Shown: one piece after another, positions 59,596 to 64,000 of the stretch
How positions within the stretch are numbered: position 1 is the stretch's first letter
Layout of the letters: the number at the start of each line of letters is the position of its first letter
NCBI RefSeq assembly: GCF_003710815.1
Contig: NZ_RHHP01000032.1
Location: 1-64,000 of the forward strand
DNA length: 64,000 bases
Reading direction: 5' to 3'
Origin: Brevibacillus centrosporus
GTDB lineage: Bacteria > Bacillota > Bacilli > Brevibacillales > Brevibacillaceae
Notes under the pieces: model-generated
Told to the model about the DNA's origin: nothing
Database searches by the model: none
What the model saw: only the letters and a program-made list of their open reading frames with translations
Program-made: the position numbers and the translations under genes

Positions 59596-60042
59596 CTAAA
59601 AGTACAGGTTGATCAGCATACCGCGAATCTCACCAATGCGGGCGAGCAAGTCGATCATCGGAGCTTGATCACTGAGCAGCTCATCGGTTAGTTTGAGCAG
59701 CTCCGCATCTACTTCTTTCACGATCTTGTACAGCCTGCTGCGGCCACGCCGGTTCATCCCCCGTCGATCGTCTAAGGCGATACCGTATTTGACGGCTTCC
59801 TCCATGAACTGTTTGACGAGATTTTTATAGGAATAAAAGTCACGTACGGAGCGGGAACGAGCTAAAATCTGCCCTTGCTTGTCGATATCAGACAGCAGCC
59901 GGTTCAACCGCTCCTGGGACATGCGTTCATCTTCACCTTGCACCATCGTGCCAAAATTCAGCTTTTCCAGCTGAGGATTTCTACGTGTATCTGCCGTTTT
60001 TACCATGTCCAGTTTAGGCCGAAGACCATCGCTGATTTTCAA
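59596..60042 (-). CDS. yaaR: DUF327 family protein YaaR
   Basis: A 148-residue, mostly helical, basic cytoplasmic protein of unknown function, always near darA and holB in Bacilli. Start is TTG 60042 with GGAGGTGG a few bases before. LLSDIDKQGQILARSRSVRDFYSYKNLVKQF is the most conserved part. Confidence 0.9.
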   Translation of the reverse strand: MKISDGLRPKLDMVKTADTRRNPQLEKLNFGTMVQGEDERMSQERLNRLLSDIDKQGQILARSRSVRDFYSYKNLVKQFMEEAVKYGIALDDRRGMNRRGRSRLYKIVKEVDAELLKLTDELLSDQAPMIDLLARIGEIRGMLINLYF

Positions 60043-60144
60043 ATCGCCACCTCCGCATCCGATTCACAGTCTTTTGTCCCCATGAGAATCAGTATATACG
60101 AAAGTGGCGAAAAAAGAGAGCAGGAACTACTTGAAAGAGAGCAT

Positions 60145-60474
60145 TTAAAAAGAGTGGAATTCTCCGACGTCGAGTACGAATACGGCAGCTCCGCCTACCT
60201 GCACTTCCAGTGGATAAGGCATAAAGGAGTCTACGGCATTGCTGAGTGGGGATACAGGAGTGACCATCTGTTTACGGGATTTGCAGTTATGCGCAATGAT
60301 GTCGATTACTTCCGGCACGCTTTCGTCAGACGTACCGATCAAGAATGTTGTGTTACCAGCGCGTAAAAAACTACCGGTACTAGCTAGCTTGGTAGCTCGA
60401 AACCCTTTTTTCACCAGCTGCTGAGACAGACGACCACTATCTTTGTCTTGGACGACCGCAACTACCATTTTCAT
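60145..60474 (-). CDS. darA: cyclic di-AMP receptor DarA (PstA, YaaQ)
   Basis: A 109-residue PII-like trimeric protein that binds c-di-AMP. MKMVVAVVQDKDSGRLSQQL, the ATKLASTGSFLRAGNTTFLIG block and the B-loop region are as in Bacillus and Staphylococcus PstA/DarA. Its output is unknown. A lone extended -10 (TATAAT, 60575-60580) lies about 100 bases upstream. Confidence 0.95.
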   Translation of the reverse strand: MKMVVAVVQDKDSGRLSQQLVKKGFRATKLASTGSFLRAGNTTFLIGTSDESVPEVIDIIAHNCKSRKQMVTPVSPLSNAVDSFMPYPLEVQVGGAAVFVLDVGEFHSF

Positions 60475-60612
60475 CGGCTATCACCCTTTCCGCAAATAAT
60501 CATTCCCATTAGGATGCTTGGTGTTTCATTGTATGATAAACATGTGGGCGTGGTACGATATTCTTCCTAAACATATTATACAGCATGTACGCGCTGAAAC
60601 GGTACTGTCACC

Positions 60613-61248
60613 TTACAGTCTTGCAGTCAAAGCTGCCAAAGCGTCCGCGTACACCTGCTCCTCCGACTGACCGGCATCGATCATAACAAAGCGCTCAGGA
60701 TCTCGCGCTATTGCCAGCTGGTAGCCTTCCCGGACGAGCTCGTGAAAACGCATCCCCTCCAGATCGAGACGATTTACCTCGCGCCCTCTCGCAGCATTAA
60801 TTCTCGCCAATCCCACCTCGGGCTGGACGTCGAAAAACAGCGTCAGCTCTGGCATGCAGTCCCCTACAGCAAACTTGTTGATCGCGTACACTTCATCGAT
60901 GCCCAATCCACGTGCATGTCCCTGATAAGCCAGGCTGCTATCGATAAACCGGTCGCAGAGCACCAGCTTGCCAGCTTCGAGAGCAGGCAGTACTTTCTCG
61001 GCCAAGTGCTGACTACGAGCAGCTGCATACAGCAAGGCTTCCGTTCTTTTGTCCATTTGGGTATGCGCTGGATTTAAAATAATTTCGCGAATTTGCTCCG
61101 CAATCTCGATACCACCGGGCTCCCTGGTCAGGAGCACGTCCATACCTCGTTCACGCAGCTCCTCGTAAAGCCGTGCGATGATCGTGGATTTCCCCGCTCC
61201 TTCACCACCTTCCACCGTGATAAAACGACCTTTTTTTCCTGTTGTCAC
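60613..61248 (-). CDS. tmk: thymidylate kinase
   Basis: A 211-residue kinase converting dTMP to dTDP. P-loop EGGEGAGKSTI (about 13-23), the DR motif DRFIDSSLAYQG (about 96) and the LID region are present. It lies between the decarboxylase gene and darA as in B. subtilis. Confidence 0.97.
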   Translation of the reverse strand: MTTGKKGRFITVEGGEGAGKSTIIARLYEELRERGMDVLLTREPGGIEIAEQIREIILNPAHTQMDKRTEALLYAAARSQHLAEKVLPALEAGKLVLCDRFIDSSLAYQGHARGLGIDEVYAINKFAVGDCMPELTLFFDVQPEVGLARINAARGREVNRLDLEGMRFHELVREGYQLAIARDPERFVMIDAGQSEEQVYADALAALTARL

Positions 61249-61290
61249 TTCTAGACTCCTCCCAGATCGGTTAAATCGCTTGTCGCTTGC

Positions 61291-62763
61291 TTATCGAAGT
61301 ACTTGAATCGTCTGCAGCTGGTCGTCCTGTACACCATGAAAACGGGTCTGTCCCTTCCGGAGCTCGAGGAGCATCGCCAATCCTTGGGCATCCACACGCT
61401 CACCTGGGACGAGAACAGGGATTCCCGGCGGATAAGGAATCACCATTTCCGCGACTACTCTTCCCAGCGAGTGGTCCAACGGGATGGATTCCTTTGGTAA
61501 ATCGACGGCCTCATCCATCGGTAAGACCTGCTCACGCAAATAATACGAGGAGACAACACCTGCCTCCAAAATGCGCTCTGCCCCCGGCTCGACCTCTATA
61601 TCCAAGGATTCCAGCAGCCGAGCCAACGAGTCCAGATCACGGGCGCAGGTCCCTGCTGATGCTGCCAGCAGCACATGAGCAGAATCGGCCAGCTCAGGAA
61701 AAATTCCGTGCTTTTCCATGATGTGCTGCAAGGCAAAACCGTTTATTTGCTCCGTACGCACGTGTAAAAACAGCTTCAAAGGATCAAGAGTCGCGTAAAC
61801 ACTGCTGGCATCGAGCTGCGGCCACTCCAGCCATTCCAGCCTGCCGGTACGCTCCCGCAGCTTGTCCAGCTGAGGCAAAAGCCGCTCCCATTCCTCGTGG
61901 GCTTCCTGCACCAAATGACGGCGGGCCAAATCGAGCGAAGCCATCAGTACATAAGAGGGGCTCGATGATTGAATCATGGCCAAATACCGAAACAGTCGCT
62001 CCCGATCAATCTGCTCCCCCTGCAGGTGCAGCATCGAGGACATCGTCATCGCCGAAGCCATTTTATGCGTGGACTGCACGGCTGCATCGGCACCGGACAG
62101 CATCGCAGAAAGCGGAAATGCCGGATGGAAGCCAAAATGGGAACCGTGTGCCTCATCAATCAAAAGAGGAATGCCGTGCCTGTGTACGGTAGCTGCCATT
62201 TTCTCCAGGTCGATTCCCATTCCATAGTAGGTCGGGTTCGTCAAAAAGACTGCCTTGGCGTCGGGATGTGCTTGCAGGGCTCGTTCTACATCCTCACGCC
62301 TGACTCCGGCAGCCACTCCGGTAGCCAGATCTACTGCAGGAACCAGAAAGATGGGCGTTGCTCTTGCCATGATAATCCCGTGATAAACGGATTTGTGGCA
62401 ATTGCGTTGGACGAGAATCTTGTCCCCTGGTCGGCATACCGTCATGATCAACGCGAGATTCCCTACCGTACTGCCCCCGATGAGAAACCGCGTCTCCTCT
62501 GCACCGAACGCCTCGGCTGCAAGCTGCTGCGCCTCGGCGATCACACCCTCCGGCTGATGCAGATCGTCGGTACCGTTGATTTCCGTAAGATCGATTTCCA
62601 ATATACTTTGAAACCTGTGTTTGCCTTCTCTGTCAAAGCTATGTCCCATTTTATGTCCCGGAACATGAAACGGATGCGGGCGACGTTTGACGTGCCGTTC
62701 CAGCTGTTCATACAGGGGGGCTCGCTTTTGCCGCTCCCGAAAATCAGCATGTTTCCCCAACAC
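61291..62763 (-). CDS. yaaO: Orn/Lys/Arg decarboxylase-like PLP enzyme, YaaO type
   Basis: A 490-residue fold type I decarboxylase. The PLP Lys lies in STHKMASAMTMSS (about 220), with LIDEAHGSHFG (PLP-contact Asp and His) and FHVPGHKMG at the N-terminus. The family includes agmatine, cadaverine and putrescine makers; the true substrate is unclear. The C-terminal PPGIPVLVPGE is typical. Start is GTG 62763, with AAGGACGTGA before it. In B. subtilis yaaO also precedes tmk. Confidence 0.92.
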   Translation of the reverse strand: MLGKHADFRERQKRAPLYEQLERHVKRRPHPFHVPGHKMGHSFDREGKHRFQSILEIDLTEINGTDDLHQPEGVIAEAQQLAAEAFGAEETRFLIGGSTVGNLALIMTVCRPGDKILVQRNCHKSVYHGIIMARATPIFLVPAVDLATGVAAGVRREDVERALQAHPDAKAVFLTNPTYYGMGIDLEKMAATVHRHGIPLLIDEAHGSHFGFHPAFPLSAMLSGADAAVQSTHKMASAMTMSSMLHLQGEQIDRERLFRYLAMIQSSSPSYVLMASLDLARRHLVQEAHEEWERLLPQLDKLRERTGRLEWLEWPQLDASSVYATLDPLKLFLHVRTEQINGFALQHIMEKHGIFPELADSAHVLLAASAGTCARDLDSLARLLESLDIEVEPGAERILEAGVVSSYYLREQVLPMDEAVDLPKESIPLDHSLGRVVAEMVIPYPPGIPVLVPGERVDAQGLAMLLELRKGQTRFHGVQDDQLQTIQVLR

Positions 62764-62822
62764 GTATGGCTCACGTCCTTTATTGAAATGAATTACCCAC
62801 TATTTTAGCATGATTTGGCACG

Positions 62823-62857
62823 AAAAAAGGCATCGGGATTTATCCGTTGCCTTTTTT
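62823..62857 (-). terminator. terminator of gin
   Basis: AAAAAAGGCA and TGCCTTTTTT pair with an inner CGG/CCG stem, directly after the gin stop; T run follows on the minus strand. Confidence 0.85.
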
Positions 62858-62860
62858 CCT

Positions 62861-63043
62861 TCACGCATCTTTCCGTAGCCATATTCTCCGCATCTGGTGA
62901 ATAAAGAACGGGTACTTTTCATCCTGCACGTCCGTGTTCACCATTTCCTGCTCGCATCTTTCGCAAATAAACTGCTCACAGATGGCGATTCCGTCGCTGC
63001 GCTCCAGTTCACAGACGATACATCGCTGAGCAATCTTTTCCAT
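62861..63043 (-). CDS. gin: sigma-G inhibitor Gin (CsfB)
   Basis: A 60-residue zinc-ribbon anti-sigma factor that blocks sigma-G (and sigma-E late) during sporulation. CIVCELERSDGIAI and FICERCEQEMV give the two Cys pairs. Position near yaaO matches B. subtilis csfB. The start is not sure: ATG 63043 has a weak binding site; ATG 63082 would add 13 residues. TATAAT occurs twice just upstream (about 63087-63103). Confidence 0.85.
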   Translation of the reverse strand: MEKIAQRCIVCELERSDGIAICEQFICERCEQEMVNTDVQDEKYPFFIHQMRRIWLRKDA

Positions 63044-63103
63044 AGTATGAACGCCTGCCCTTTTCCTCAATCTACCAAACATTATACCCCATTATAATCA
63101 GCA

Positions 63104-64000
63104 TCATTCCCAAACGTTCGTCTTTTCGCCGATAGCTCGGTAGCTGTGGAGCAAGCTGCGTGCTTCCTGAAGTGGAAAACAAGCGCAAGCGTCTAGAACA
63201 ATCGCTTGTTTCATACATAGAACCAACTCGTGCAGCGGCAGTCCCCTGATGATACCGTCCGGTTTGCCAATCACCAGTAAATCTGCGTCTTTCAGTGCTT
63301 TTTCCCACGTCCTGTTCGTTGTCCATTCCGGAAAGATGTCGTTCGGAATTGACTCATCCTCTTGGGTAACCAAGCATACCTCTTTTCCCTGCAACCAGCT
63401 TTTATCCATCTCTCTCCAAAGCACAGCAGGACCCCATAGCGCGACTCGATGCACGTTCGACTTTTCTGCTACAAGCCTACCTTCCCGCTCAATCCACTGC
63501 ATCACGCGCCGGTGGTCCAAACGTTCGGGATACAGCCAGTCCTGCCCTACTCTTCGGTCCATTCCCATCGCGCGCGCTACGGTTTGTAGAGAGATACCCT
63601 CCTGATCGCATACTTCTCCGAGCTCCACAAAAAAACGTTCCTTCCACACAAAATAGAGCGGCAGCTGACGGACTGCCTCGTCCACCTCCTTCGCTTTACA
63701 GACCAGTGACACCCGTTGACTTTTGGCAAGCGACCGACAGAGCGTACGCACCCAGAATCCATCTGCGGTACCACCGATCAACGCCTTTTCTCCGTCTGCC
63801 ACCAGCGCCATCCTGACGACCTCCCATGCTTCATCGCCATCGCTGTTGTCGACCAATCGCTGTGCCCAGCCATATGGGATGCTCGGGCCATATAATAGCA
63901 GCAGTCCAGGAGTCGCACTTAATACAGGAAGCGCCTCTTCCCAAGCCCCCTGTGACGCCTCTTTGGTCAGCAGCACTCCATCCACCTTTTGTCCAGTCCA
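63104..64000 (-). CDS. UDP-glucose 6-dehydrogenase-like protein, N-terminus outside the window
   Basis: At least 298 residues, open at the window edge (codons before GTG 63985 continue the frame), so partial. The central helix FVWKERFFVELGEVCDQEGISLQTVARAMGMD looks like the UDP-glucose/GDP-mannose dehydrogenase middle domain, and a following DRRVG and RLVAEK segment fits it. The usual NAD-binding GxGxxG and catalytic Cys are not visible in this part; PSIPYGWAQRLV stands where the Rossmann part should end. It may be a degenerate, non-catalytic relative. The gene precedes gin. Confidence 0.55.
   Translation of the reverse strand, partial: WTGQKVDGVLLTKEASQGAWEEALPVLSATPGLLLLYGPSIPYGWAQRLVDNSDGDEAWEVVRMALVADGEKALIGGTADGFWVRTLCRSLAKSQRVSLVCKAKEVDEAVRQLPLYFVWKERFFVELGEVCDQEGISLQTVARAMGMDRRVGQDWLYPERLDHRRVMQWIEREGRLVAEKSNVHRVALWGPAVLWREMDKSWLQGKEVCLVTQEDESIPNDIFPEWTTNRTWEKALKDADLLVIGKPDGIIRGLPLHELVLCMKQAIVLDACACFPLQEARSLLHSYRAIGEKTNVWE

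Overview
The window is a Gram-positive, spore-forming bacterium of the Bacillales. Gene order and protein sequences fit Brevibacillus or a close relative best, but I could not search a database, so the genus is an inference. It is the well known origin-proximal block that in Bacillus subtilis runs tmk-darA-holB-ricT-yabA-abrB-metS-rsmA-veg-sspF-ispE-purR-spoVG-glmU-prs-ctc-pth-fin-mfd-spoVT-yabMNOPQ-divIC-yabR-spoIIE-yabS-yabT-tilS-hprT-ftsH-coaX. Here it is printed backwards, so nearly all genes are on the minus strand and transcription runs from high to low coordinates.

Layout from high to low coordinates. 64000-55388: a truncated nucleotide-sugar-dehydrogenase-like gene, gin, a decarboxylase, tmk, darA, yaaR, holB, ricT, yabA, a tRNA methyltransferase, a GIY-YIG protein and rsmI. 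55256-54186: abrB on the plus strand, divergent from metG, which has a methionine T-box leader. 54185-45447: metG, tatD, yabE-like, rnmV, rsmA, veg, sspF, ispE and purR. 45380-39144: ridA, spoVG, glmU, prs, ctc, pth and fin, with a CobW GTPase divergent from glmU. 39012-29981: mfd, a foldase lipoprotein, spoVT, a SpoVB-type flippase, mazG and rqcP. 29796-22362: an insertion of about 7.6 kb relative to B. subtilis, carrying a large membrane protein, an MFS exporter divergent from an SgrR-like regulator, and a secreted repeat protein. 22255-10844: yabP, yabQ, divIC, yabR, spoIIE, yabS, yabT, a threonine/serine exporter pair, tilS, hprT and ftsH. 10747-1082: a HAD phosphatase, nadA, a Zur-controlled zinc uptake cluster (znuA, znuC, znuB, zur), then nadB-nadC-coaX. 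The left edge holds an acetyltransferase gene and a tRNA-Ser/tRNA-Glu cluster.

The genes join several programmes. Cofactor synthesis: nadA, nadB and nadC make NAD precursor from aspartate and coaX starts coenzyme A synthesis. Zinc supply: znuACB under Zur, with two Zur-box-like sites. Sporulation: spoIIE, yabP, yabQ, spoVT, spoVG, fin, gin, sspF, yabS and yabT, plus abrB with Spo0A boxes. Translation and RNA: metG, tilS, rsmA, rsmI, rnmV, pth, ctc, rqcP and ricT. Replication and repair: holB, yabA, mfd and tmk.

I found no novel defence system, prophage, CRISPR array or intact insertion sequence. The most interesting signals are regulatory or small: a structured repeat in two copies with a compensatory base-pair change; a hairpin that buries the ctc ribosome binding site; a tiny unannotated gene under a Fur-box-like dyad just upstream of nadA; a cluster of Spo0A-box sequences upstream of the yabE-like gene; and the insertion inside the yab sporulation operon.
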